64,000 nucleotides of DNA from Eremomyces bilateralis CBS 781.70. Lineage: Eukaryota; Ascomycota; Dothideomycetes; Eremomycetales; Eremomycetaceae. Under the pieces are notes generated by a model. The model did no database searches. It was not told the origin of the DNA and saw nothing but the letters and a program-made list of their open reading frames with translations. Below, one piece after another: positions 10,792-20,630 of this stretch (positions are counted from its first letter, which is position 1; each line of letters starts with the position of its first letter). The stretch covers positions 898,123 to 962,122 of the forward strand of contig NW_022985068.1 of assembly GCF_010015585.1 (NCBI RefSeq), read 5' to 3'. The position numbers were made by a program, and so were the translations under genes.

Positions 10792-12527
10792 TCAGTCCTT
10801 CCCATTGGCCTTCCCATCCCATCCGTTCCTCACTGTGTCCTCTTTCTGCACCACTGACATCGGCAAATTTCGGCCGATCCCAAAGAGCACGAATAGAGCC
10901 CACTTCCACCGGAAAGGATTGATGACTATGACGAAGCAGAACCAATAGATTAGTTCGCTGTAAGTGAAGAAGTCGAACGCCCCGCTGTGCATGGTTAGAC
11001 AAGGTCAACAGATATAGGGGACGCATTGCACTCACCCAGGAGCCTTCTGCTTGATCCATCGGGTCATGTCGATCCAGGTCTTCATCAACCACTGTTGTGG
11101 CCTCGCCAATGGATCCACCAGGAACATCAACAGGAATCTCGTGTAGATTCCAATGTGGTAATTCCCCACCGTCCCAATGGCGTTGACGTATGTGCAGTTA
11201 ATGGCACTAATATCCGGGTGTGGCGGCGGAAACACCTGCAGATACCAGTTCGGGGGATTGTAAGGCTCATCGAAACACTCGTCAGGCAGGAAATTCAGGC
11301 TCGGGCGCTTGAATCCAGTGGCCATGATGCACATGTCCCCCTGGATTTCGCGCGTGGTCCCCGGTCCACCTTTGGGAACCCCTTGGTCGCGATGCGTGAA
11401 CAACATCCCATTCGAGGTAAACTTAACGGTATCGCCACGGAACCACTTCGCCTGACCGCTGCGGACCAGCTCCAGCACGTCTGTGTTTACCATCGGCGTC
11501 TCCTCAAACAACCCCTGCGCACTCGGCGGCGGCGCGATGGACGCGAGGTCGCGGTAGAAGAAGCGGCGGAGGAGGAATTCAGGGATCCAGGAGAAGCCCG
11601 TCTCGCTACCGAAGACGTTCAACGCGAGGAGCATGTCGATGAACGGGTTGCGAGGAATGATCCATTTTTCAGACTAGCGTGGATGTTAGCGAGATGTGCC
11701 ACTGAAAAGACTGAGATGTGCGGTTACCCTGGACAGGATATACGCCTGTTCCGCTCCTTCGGCGGCGACGAATTCTAGCGCTTCTATAGCACTCGCGCCG
11801 CCCCCTACGATAAGCACTTTCTTCCCTTTGGCACTCTTGCCGTCCAATTGCGAGGAATGGTGTACCTCTCCTTTGAAGTCCTCCTGGCCGTCCATATGCG
11901 GCATTTTCGGGTCACCACACGTCCCTACAGCTGCAATGACCCCGTCGAACCGGCCATTCGATGGGTCGTTGATGATCCAGCGTCCCCTCTTATCTTGGTA
12001 GACTTTCTCGACCGCCGTATTAAACTGGGTGCGCTCACCGAGGCCGTACTCCTCCCAGAGTCTCCGTACTTGGTCGACGATTTGCTGTCGGTCCGGATAA
12101 CCTCCCTTCCATCTCACGGAGGGGTGGAATCGGTACATAAGACTGTGGATCTGGAGGCCGGACGTCTTATTTACTTTCTACGTATTATTAGCTTCGATGC
12201 ACGATTAAAAGCGGTAGGAATGGATCTTACACTCCAGATCCCTCCTATGGAATCTTTATCTCCCTTCTCAAATAACTTGCACTCGAAGCCATGTCCCACG
12301 CAATGGCTCGCAGCCGATACGCCGGTAATGCCAGCGCCGATGATGGCAATCCGAGACTTCCCCAGCTTTTCCCGGCGTGGAGGAGGTTTGGGAGAAAATA
12401 TAAAGGCAAGGACGGTTTGTATAAGCTCAAACACGAATTGGATGGGGTGGAAAATGGCGAGCAGGACAATATCCTGCCATGACGCTTGCTCTACAGCATC
12501 CAGCGGACCTTTGGCGGTTTCGGGCAT
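10792..12527 (-). CDS. FAD/NADPH-dependent flavin-containing monooxygenase, membrane-anchored
   Basis: Four exons, 12527-12231, 12177-11728, 11673-11036 and 10984-10792, encode 525 residues. The Rossmann motif GAGITG for FAD lies at residues 64-69. The FMO/BVMO-type signature F-x-G-x-x-x-H appears as FKGEVHH. The NADPH motif is VLIVGGGASA, and the ATG motif near the C-terminus reads CIMATGFKRP. The set identifies a class B flavin monooxygenase that inserts one oxygen into a soft nucleophile or a ketone; the substrate is unknown. The N-terminus (IVLLAIFHPIQFVFELIQTV) and the last exon (ELIYWFCFVIVINPF, ALFVLFGIG) are strongly hydrophobic, suggesting an ER-membrane anchor. Splice junctions fall within conserved stretches (GGIWS|KVNKTSGLQI, YILSR|SEKWIIPRN) and keep frame. 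Confidence 0.85.
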
Positions 12528-13043
12528 TCTGGCTCCTCTTCACAACAGAAGAAATTTAGATTTTCGGTAAACTTTGAGCGATCATTGCATGAAATTAGAG
12601 GCAGTCCTCGGATGTTAAATAAAAGCAACGTTGTCCAGAGTTCAACATCGGAATCGTGCAGTGGACCAAGAATTGTTGAGTCCCAGAGTGACATCATCGG
12701 TGTGAGGGATCTTTGGATCGCCAGGGGAAGCATGTGAAAACTCACTGAGAAAGATACCTTCGGCAAGGTGCGTTGAGTCGTTCGCTTGATGCTCACAAAA
12801 GTAGCAAAAAAAGAAGTCAGGTCCAAGACAAATATATCTAATATCGTTTGTATTGTCGAGTATATCCATAATATCTAAGGAAATCATTGTATTATCAATC
12901 GGTGTTGCAATTTGAATGCGACAGATTGTCCAAAATGCCAAAGGAGTGACTAGAGTAAAACAGCGAGCCAGTGCCCTACTGCCTGACAAGTCTGATAGGA
13001 GAAGCAGACTCTGATCAGACCCATCACTGGCGTTCAGTTCTCT
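12528..13043. other. intergenic
   Basis: This 516-bp spacer is the promoter of the flavin monooxygenase and the 3' side of the subtilase gene; both genes lie on the minus strand. It is AT-rich between about 12,820 and 12,960. No ORF with recognisable features and no RNA gene were seen. Confidence 0.5.
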
Positions 13044-14304
13044 TTAGAAGGTTGCTCCATTAAAGACCAGATAATTCGGTGTCCCAGAGTTCGGCACCGT
13101 ATTCTTCACCGCACCCTTGGTCGAAAGGCCCTTGATCCGAAAACCCAGAGCACTGGGCGAAGCCTTACCGTAGACGCTCAGCAGATATGCGCCCAAGCCA
13201 GCCACGTGGGGAGTGGCCATCGATGTGCCCGAAAGGGTCCTCCAGCTGTCCGCTCCACCGATGTACGTGGAATTGATCGTATCTCCCGGCGCAAATGCAT
13301 CGACCAATTGGCCGTAGTTGGACCACGCCGTCTGGTTGTCGATCGAGTCCGTCGCGCCGACGGTGAACGCTTTCGGCTCCGAAGCGGGCGAGAACCCATC
13401 GGCGTTGAAACCGTCGTTCCCCGCCGCCACCGCGAAGAATATCCCCGCATCCACCGCAGCGGCCACGGCATCGTTAAGCGCCTGATTCCGGTATCCGCCA
13501 AGGCTCATGTTCGCGACATATCCCTTCGGGCAGTTGGTACGATTCTTAGAATCTTCCACGGCGAAATCGATACCGGCAATCACGTCCGACCAGTAACCAT
13601 AGCCCCCGCGATCAAGGACTTTGATCCCGTACAGCTGCGTCTTTTTGGCAACCCCGTAAGCGGCCGAGCCGATGGTGCCGGCCACATGCGTGCCGTGGCC
13701 GTTGTCATCGGTGGTAGCATCTGGGGCATTGGTAGCGAAATTGGCAAGGAAAGTTGCCCGTCCCTCAAATTCGACGTGCTCAGCGTACACGCCCGTGTCG
13801 ACGATGTACGCACAGGTCCCTTCGCCAGCCGATCGATAGTAAGTGTAATCCTCATTACCTAGCTGTCGATGGCTGACACGGCCTAGGCCCCACGAGGGAG
13901 CACCAGATTGAGTGACGAACAAGGCTTGGTTCACCGCTTCATCAGGATCAGCGATCGTCGTGTGAGCGATGCCGTCTTGGACGACGTAGGCCACCTGTAG
14001 ATCTGTTAGCTGTCAATATCGTCAATATCGTCAATATCGTCAATATCAATGCTGAGAAACTCGCCTGCGGGCTGTTTTCCAGCTCTTGAACTTGAGAATC
14101 ACTCAATTCAGCAGAGAACCCCTTGAACGAGCCTGCATCGTAGACCTGGCTTCTCTCCACCTCTGGGACCAATGCTGCCTGAGCGCCGATAAAGTCTTGA
14201 GAAAGGACAACAATATACTTCCCCGGGACAAGTTCGTCTCTTCTGTGAAAAGTAGGGGCCGCAAGGGCGAGTGGTAGTAGAGCAAGGGAGCTAATTCCAC
14301 GCAT
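13044..14304 (-). CDS. secreted subtilisin-like serine protease (S8A) with I9 propeptide
   Basis: Two exons, 14304-14065 and 13994-13044, encode 396 residues. A signal peptide (MRGISSLALLPLALA-APT) is followed by an inhibitor-I9 propeptide (KYIVVLSQDF ... VAYVVQDGIAH) and a proteinase K/oryzin-type catalytic domain. The triad is visible: Asp146 in YIVDTGVY, His180 in NGHGTHVAG and Ser338 in SGTSMATPHVAG, with the oxyanion Asn region in FAVAAGNDG. The enzyme should be an extracellular alkaline protease degrading proteins. The single intron (14064-13995, 70 nt) has a GC donor (CAG|GCGAGT) and CAG acceptor. Only this splice joins ELENSPQ to VAYVVQDG in frame, as the I9 fold requires. A TATAAAA box stands about 95 bp upstream of the ATG. 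The ATG at 14304 is chosen because it starts a good signal peptide; the in-frame TTG at 14322 is not a plausible fungal start. Confidence 0.92.
14012..14047. repeat. four exact 9-bp tandem repeats inside the protease intron
   Basis: The unit GTCAATATC (plus strand; GATATTGAC in the transcript) is repeated four times without change over exactly 36 bp, filling half of the 70-nt intron. Each copy in the transcript contains TTGAC, a weak match to a branch-site consensus. The better CTAAC lies nearer the acceptor, outside the array. Confidence 0.95.
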
Positions 14305-16877
14305 GATGTCGGACTTTGACAAGATTGGATGAGATGAAGTTCGACTTGAACACGAATGAATGAAAAGTACAATACCAATGCCATCTCATCGCCCCTTTTT
14401 ATACCCCTCTGGCGACGCCGCGAAGGACACGAATGACTGTCTTCGCCGAGGAACTTTTAGATATCTCAGCATCCATTGCACCCGAGAATCGCGCAATGTT
14501 ACATTTCGACAGGCATTGAGCAGCTCAAAGGCCAATAGTCACCCATTGTGGACAAAGAAACTCTGCCATCTTAGGAAAGCGTTGGGGATGTAGTTGTCCC
14601 GGACCTCGAGACGTGATGCAGAGCAGCTGCAGACCGTGCCATTGCGTCTCCCCCCTATCGTCAGATGTAGGTCCCATAGCGTCTTTCGGTGAGGCAATTC
14701 ATTCCTATGCTGACAGCAGCTGAAGGATTCGACGTGGAATGATCGAGAGAGCTCCTCGGACCGGCGATATGCGGCTAAGTCAAGCACATTCTCAATAGTT
14801 CCAAACACTGAGACAGAGACTGGTTTATGGATAGACCGAGGATGATGCAGGTGAGGATGAAGGATTGACTGAACGCTTGGAATGGACGGTTGCAGGGCAA
14901 CAAACGGGGATCATGAGGCTTACCATGAAAAAACCAGGCCTGTAAACGGGCAGGTGGATACAAATATTGGATGCGAAAAACAGTTGGGACGAAGTACTGC
15001 TCTCGCGATAAGACACTCATCGCGATGCTATGCTCTGTGGTACATTGGGCTCTTCTAGACGCTGCATGGAAGGATGCGATTTGACTACCTTCCTCTTTCT
15101 GAGATGAGAGCACGAGATGCCTTTGCGATCCTCGACGGTCAGCAAACCGGGAAACCATGGTTTCTGAAATATTCTTCCAAGATCCCAGCCGTTCTGAGAA
15201 CCCATTGAGGATTCCGCCTAGGAGTTGTCCGTCGGACCGGCAATGGTACTCAATACCACATGAGAGCGAGAAACGGCGCCAAGTTCGATACGAAGCATTT
15301 CTAACCTCGTTATAATACATCTTCCGCTCCTAAACGCGATCTGAAACGGGCCATCGGAATATCGACAGTCGATTCAGGAACCAAGAGATTGAGTACGGCT
15401 GGGCTGTGTGGACGTTGACCAGACGTTGGATGATTGCATCACACCGAAGTATTGCCACGCAACCTCGTCGGTCTCTCTCGACGCCGCATATAATCCTCAT
15501 CGGGCAAGGTCCATAAACCCGACCCTAGCTCACCCTTGCACATTAATATACGATGCGCATGACCAAGAGTTCAAGGCCTACCCCATAGGGTCTCTCCAAG
15601 CTCTTGCCGTCCACCCTGTCTTTCGATTCTGTACCGCGGCGGAGGGAGGGGTTCTAGACTATATCACTTTCGATTCCAGCTCATAAGCGCAGGTGATAGA
15701 GTGACGAGAATCGTTCACGCCATGAACAGGCTGGGACCCGCTGCTCGGGATCTGCAACCCGGTCGTTTGCGCACAGGGGACGCTGGCTATCCATATATTG
15801 GATTTCTGAACCCTGAGGGACATTCAGTGAGACCATTACAGACAATCCGGAAGGCGATGATGATGAGATTAGTTTCACGTGACGGGAACGCACCCTGATT
15901 GAGGCCCATGGAAGGTTCGAGGGTTCGTCGAAGCATGTACCGCGCATCATCGGGCCGCATTCGCGAACGGAGTTTGGATATTTGTTTGAATGTAACCTCG
16001 TGCTCCTAAGTACTTCCGTAAACAGAAAGCAGAGCAAACTAAGGCAGCGTGGGTCGTGGAAGAAAGACGTGGAGATGGAGCAGAGGATTGCACCAATGCT
16101 GACTTTCGTGCCAAACCTCATCACGTGTTCTCCAACATTCAATGAACTCGGACGACCTTCGTGCGTAACAACAAGTCTGGTAGTATCCAAATGCCCCCAG
16201 GGCCGTGGAGGTACTACTGATGGGCGTGGTGCTCGAGTATGGCCAAGTTACACAAATGTCACAATTAAGCTCCTGAATGGCACTCACGATTCACTGCTCT
16301 CAGCATCTAGATCACTCAACAGACTACGCCATGGAGTTCGACTTTCCTTCATTTGCCATCTATAATCACGGCCCTCATATTTCATCAACAGCCATAAACA
16401 TCAAACACGCGTGTGTTCCCGATCGCGAGCGAGGTAGGTCGTCCTCTCGCCCTCCCATCTCGGACCCATCCGCCCAGATGCCCCTCCCACCCCTGTGAAT
16501 CATGCAAAATAGCACCCAGAACTCCGGAAAACCATCCAAACGCTCGAAAGTATCCCCGCGGAGGGGGAGGGAAAAACGCCGTGTGCTGCGCGCTTGATCC
16601 ACCGACACCCCAAATGGCGTGATGGAGGAACATCCCGGGTCGTGTTCACCGGCCCAAGCGAATGTACCCTTGATCCTCCTATGTCCTCGGACCCTAGACG
16701 GCAAACAAAAACACGAAAAAGTAAAAGCAACGCCGAGGCGGGAAATTAGAAACGAGGTTTGCAAGAGACGCCGTGATCATACACTAGAAATTAGTGGGAG
16801 AGACGCTGTCCGCTTTCCGCTTTCGAAAAAAAAGCAGGGGGTATCGTTTCGACATACGTCCGCTTCGAATATCGCGC
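14305..16877. other. long intergenic region, no supported gene
   Basis: A spacer of 2.57 kb. The first ~150 bp on the left is the subtilase promoter. The rest contains several overlapping ORFs up to 181 codons on both strands (14775-15320, 15681-16190, 15408-15686), but none shows a domain, a plausible splice pattern or a secretion signal. A palindromic TCACGTGA lies at 15875-15882. The stretch 16400-16877 should be the 3' flank of the phosphatase gene. Confidence 0.5.
14396..14403 (-). promoter_or_regulatory. TATA box of the subtilase gene with flanking CCCCT/AGGGG elements
   Basis: The minus strand reads AGGGGTATAAAAAGGGG across this site, about 92-99 bp upstream of the start codon at 14304. 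The two AGGGG pentamers match the stress response element core bound by Msn2-type zinc fingers. The TATA assignment is good by position and sequence; the stress-element reading is inference. Confidence 0.6.
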
Positions 16878-19800
16878 TCAAAGAAAGTCCCAAATATTGC
16901 GCACGATCGGACTCAGGCCCTTCATCACGGGGCTGCGAGGGTCCCGCGGCGGCGTCGTCGTCGCGGACGAAGACGCCGGGGCGGTGGCGTCGTCCTCCCG
17001 CTTCTTTGTCTCTGTGCCGACATCTCCAAACCCGAAATCCTTCGGCGGCTCGATCCCGGGGCTTAGCAATGCGTCAGTGCCATGTTCGGTCGTCGACGCA
17101 GATTGGCGTTGCTGCGTGGGTGCGGTCGGCGTGGTGTTCGCCTCGCTGGCCGGGCCGTCGAGGGTGGGATTGCTGGTGTCGATAACGATGGGGTCTGGGT
17201 TCGGGAGATCCGCGTGCTCCGTCGGCGACGCATGGCCGGGGCGTTCGTCGTGCCAGATGTTTTTGGTGCCCCATTCGGCTCGGGGACTCTGCAGGGCCTC
17301 GAGGTCGCGCTCGATGGGCATCGAAGCGGCGGCGGCGATGGTGGTTTGCAGCTTCTGCAGGCGGAAGGAGTCCTTGAGTGATGGGGAGGAGAACTTGGGT
17401 CGGAGACGTGGAGCGGGAGATAGGGAGAGGTGGGTTGGAGGGATTGGCGGAGGGGTAGGATAGCTTGAGGAGATAGAGTTCGGGGCGGAAGGAAGGTCGA
17501 TAGAAGGTGTAGATATGGTCGTAGTTAATGCATCCGAGGCCGAAGGCTCGGTAGCTTGGAGTGACGGCGTATGGGGAGCACTTGGCGGGAAGCCGAAGGT
17601 TGCAGTTACCGGAGCAGGGGGTGGGGATTCAGCAGGTAGTGAGCTGCTGATGCCATCGTCTTGTTTATCGCCATTCTCCACATGCAACGTCGTCATTCTC
17701 CGCCGAGGAGCCATGTGCAGGAATCCATTGCCGATTGGTGCCGGAGGCTGATCAGCAAAGCTGAAGCCTGTCATGCCCACCTCACTCCGGGGTGACTTGG
17801 CAAACGGCGACCCAAATGATCCGCCGAAGACGTCCTTGGGAAACTCGGTTCGGATGGGGCTTAGGATACCAAAGTTATCCGCCGTGTTCTGAGAGTCTTG
17901 ATTAACGTGGTCAAAGCCTGTCATGTGGAATTCCTCAGAGCGTGGGGACGCCAGCGGCTCGGGGAATGTTTCTGGTCGCGAAGGTAGAATCGGGGCGTCG
18001 GTGCCGGTCATTAGAACGTCACTGTCTTTAGGCAGCTCAGGTGCCACTGAAGGATGAAAAGAGGAGCGATCGAAATCCGGCTTCCGTAGACTTATTTGGC
18101 GGGAGAAATTGGGCACCGTCCTCAGCGGGGTTATGGATTGGCGATCTGGCGCCTTTGAGTCCACGAGAGACTGCTCGACTAGTTTGCGTCCAGGTGGGAT
18201 AACCGGTAATGTGAGCGTGGCCTCCTTTCTCTGCTCCTTCGCATCGTCATTCGCCATGTGCACGTCGCCCATTGAAGGCACATCTGGAACATGCTTAGCC
18301 TCAACCACGAAGTTGCTTCCCCGTGCAATCAAGTCATTGAAGCTCCTGCATCGGCCAATCTGGCCCTCCGTCCATGTGCTCCTCACCCCAGGACTCTGAT
18401 CGCCCCAAAACGCCTCCGGTCGACCGATGGGACCCGCGCTCAGCGGGACACCCATACTTCCCGTGCTCGCCCGCACGGACTGGTCGCGATTTAATTCGTT
18501 ATCATGGTGCGTCCGGATCGGAGGAAGCGGGCATGTCCTGGGCGTGCGCGGCTCGCTGCCGGCCGCTTCGATTTCATACCGGTCGCTGAATCCGCTCGCG
18601 GACGTAATCGTCGACACGGTGCTTGGGAAGCCGAGGCTGGCGGAGAAGCGACCACCGCTGGTCAATGCAGCGCTCAGGGCGCTGCCTTTGCGGCCGGATG
18701 CCAAACCTAATTGGGTGTCGGTTCCGCGGCCCTTGAGTAAGCCAGAGCGGAATTCTTGAAGTTGCATGATCAGGTTCATGTTGGGGCCGATCCACTTCGA
18801 TCGCTTTTTGACCGCGTCATAAGCCTCTTGTACAGAAAGGTGTGGATTCTTATAAAGACCATACGCCACAATGAGTGAAGCCGAACGTGATACCCCGCAT
18901 TGGCAGTGGATCAGGACTCGTTTTCGGGCCTGCACACGAGCGTCGATCACGCGTACTAGACGGTAAAGGTCAGGAACAATGTCGGTGTTATGTTCCCATG
19001 GGATGTGGATATATTCCAGCTTTTGGGTCGGTTCGGGCTGGGCCGCCTCCGCTTCTGCGAGCGAGATGGATTTCACCTCCCCTGCCTCGGCTGCAAGTCC
19101 GTTTGAAGGAGCGACAGGATCGGATGGAAGGACAGGGCCCTTGGGAGTGTCGGGGGACGAGCTTTGGGTGGAGTCGTCGCATATCGACATGGAGGAACTC
19201 CGTGAATCGTTGGTCGTCGAAAGTATCGTGGATGAAGAGGAGTCGGACGATGTCTCTGTCCATTGATTTGAGGGTTTTGGAGGAGATGCTTCTAGAGAGA
19301 CATCGAATGGGTTTTTAACTTCACTCGCAACATTGAGCACAACGTCGTATTGGCCCGCAACCTCGGCCGTAGGCTCCAGGAAAAGGTCGACGCCTGATTC
19401 ATAGATGCAGATCGGTCCGTTCGGGTAGCTTTCGGGTTTTTCCTCGCGCGATTGCGGGACGTCGAAGTTCGGCTCGTCCTCTTCATCCTCTTGCAGGATC
19501 TCGGCGAAGCCACGCGGTGCGGACCACTCGCGTTTGAGGGGCGGGAAGTTCGGGGCCCCGGGAGGGGCAGAGCCGGGGATGTACAAGGGAAGAGATGGCG
19601 AGGACTGAAAGTGTCGAAGGGTATTGGGACGTTTGAGCAACGGGGTTGGCGGAGGAATGGCGAGTCGAGGTGGGGGGTTAGAGCTGTTTGCTGAGGTGAC
19701 GATTGTCAGACCCAGGCTGCTATTTTTCCTTTTTGGAGGGGAAGGTGGTTTGAAGAATGCGGGAGATGTGGGGGCGGAAGACAGTTGCGAAGTCGCCGCT

Positions 19801-20630
19801 GGAAGGGGGAACTGCGCCGTGGATATGGCTCGACCAAGTGATATACCACCGGTGGTATTCACGGCCAGATTTTTCAGATTCCTCGGCTTCTTTGCTGGCG
19901 TGCTGGGTCGCTGGAGTTCGAAGAAATGCATTGGAGTGGCCCGCGGTTTGGGGGGAGGCGGTGGCATGTCCGTCTTCAACGGTTCCGGTTCGCGGAATCG
20001 AGCTGGGTCCATGCTGTATGAGGCAGGCGAGACATTCGAAGTCGCGGGCGATTCGGTGGCAGCAGGGGATGCCTCGGCCATCGAGCTGTCCATGGTAGAT
20101 ATGGTTGTAGTCGGCGACGACTCGGATGACTCTGAATTCGAGGTTGAAGTGCTTCCACGTGGTTGGTGAAAGATCCCAAACGAAGGGTCCTTGGTCGTGG
20201 GACTCCTGGGGTTGCTCTCGCTCGTGCCAGGCCGTCTTATCTCGCTCTGCCCGCCTGCAGAAGGTCCAAACGACGCGTTTCGCGCTTGATAGTCCACCGA
20301 TATGGATCCATTGTTCCCGTCAAACACGGACATGAGAGACGGGATATGAGCGGTGGCAGGTCGGGAAGCGCCTGGGACAGTCATGCCTGGCTTCAACAGC
20401 GTGCCAGGACGGGCAGCTTTGTCCAGGCTTCCCGCTCGCCGTTCTCGCGGTCGACCGTTCGGGTGTATCGGTCGCAGAGGAGATGGCGGGGTGATTCGAA
20501 TGGTCGAGCCGGAGGGGAAGCAGGATTCCAGCTTCTTTGGAGAGGTGGAGAGGAATGAGTTGTCGTCGGGTTCGAATGACCTTTTGCGAGTAGGGCTGTC
20601 AGCTTCTTGAATGGTAACTGTGGTCGACAT
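16878..20630 (-). CDS. large dual-specificity (MAP-kinase type) protein phosphatase
   Basis: A single exon of 1250 codons. The start is ATG 20630 (MSTTVTIQEADSPTRKR); upstream in-frame codons include only a TTG. The catalytic loop HCQCGVSRSASL places the nucleophile at Cys576. The usual general-acid Asp stands upstream in IPWEHNTDIVPDL, and the downstream helix (YGLYKNPHLSVQEAYDAVKK) is typical of dual-specificity phosphatases. The phosphatase fold starts near GPICIYESGVDLFLEPTAEV and VVLNVASEVKNPF, but a Ser-rich insert of about 90 residues separates those strands from the catalytic half. Some 400 disordered residues precede it and about 600 follow, rich in SP/TP sites, which could be MAP-kinase docking or phosphorylation regions. 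The closest characterised relatives are Msg5-type MAPK phosphatases of the cell-wall integrity and pheromone pathways; that orthology is inferred from the catalytic core and the long N-terminus. Confidence 0.85.
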   Translation of the reverse strand: MSTTVTIQEADSPTRKRSFEPDDNSFLSTSPKKLESCFPSGSTIRITPPSPLRPIHPNGRPRERRAGSLDKAARPGTLLKPGMTVPGASRPATAHIPSLMSVFDGNNGSISVDYQARNASFGPSAGGQSEIRRPGTSESNPRSPTTKDPSFGIFHQPRGSTSTSNSESSESSPTTTISTMDSSMAEASPAATESPATSNVSPASYSMDPARFREPEPLKTDMPPPPPKPRATPMHFFELQRPSTPAKKPRNLKNLAVNTTGGISLGRAISTAQFPLPAATSQLSSAPTSPAFFKPPSPPKRKNSSLGLTIVTSANSSNPPPRLAIPPPTPLLKRPNTLRHFQSSPSLPLYIPGSAPPGAPNFPPLKREWSAPRGFAEILQEDEEDEPNFDVPQSREEKPESYPNGPICIYESGVDLFLEPTAEVAGQYDVVLNVASEVKNPFDVSLEASPPKPSNQWTETSSDSSSSTILSTTNDSRSSSMSICDDSTQSSSPDTPKGPVLPSDPVAPSNGLAAEAGEVKSISLAEAEAAQPEPTQKLEYIHIPWEHNTDIVPDLYRLVRVIDARVQARKRVLIHCQCGVSRSASLIVAYGLYKNPHLSVQEAYDAVKKRSKWIGPNMNLIMQLQEFRSGLLKGRGTDTQLGLASGRKGSALSAALTSGGRFSASLGFPSTVSTITSASGFSDRYEIEAAGSEPRTPRTCPLPPIRTHHDNELNRDQSVRASTGSMGVPLSAGPIGRPEAFWGDQSPGVRSTWTEGQIGRCRSFNDLIARGSNFVVEAKHVPDVPSMGDVHMANDDAKEQRKEATLTLPVIPPGRKLVEQSLVDSKAPDRQSITPLRTVPNFSRQISLRKPDFDRSSFHPSVAPELPKDSDVLMTGTDAPILPSRPETFPEPLASPRSEEFHMTGFDHVNQDSQNTADNFGILSPIRTEFPKDVFGGSFGSPFAKSPRSEVGMTGFSFADQPPAPIGNGFLHMAPRRRMTTLHVENGDKQDDGISSSLPAESPPPAPVTATFGFPPSAPHTPSLQATEPSASDALTTTISTPSIDLPSAPNSISSSYPTPPPIPPTHLSLSPAPRLRPKFSSPSLKDSFRLQKLQTTIAAAASMPIERDLEALQSPRAEWGTKNIWHDERPGHASPTEHADLPNPDPIVIDTSNPTLDGPASEANTTPTAPTQQRQSASTTEHGTDALLSPGIEPPKDFGFGDVGTETKKREDDATAPASSSATTTPPRDPRSPVMKGLSPIVRNIWDFL

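Noticed and set aside
14775-15320. 181-codon minus-strand ORF
   Set aside because: No domain, no conserved pattern and mixed composition; it overlaps other equally poor ORFs.
15681-16190. 169-codon minus-strand ORF
   Set aside because: No recognisable features, and several frames are open in the same region.
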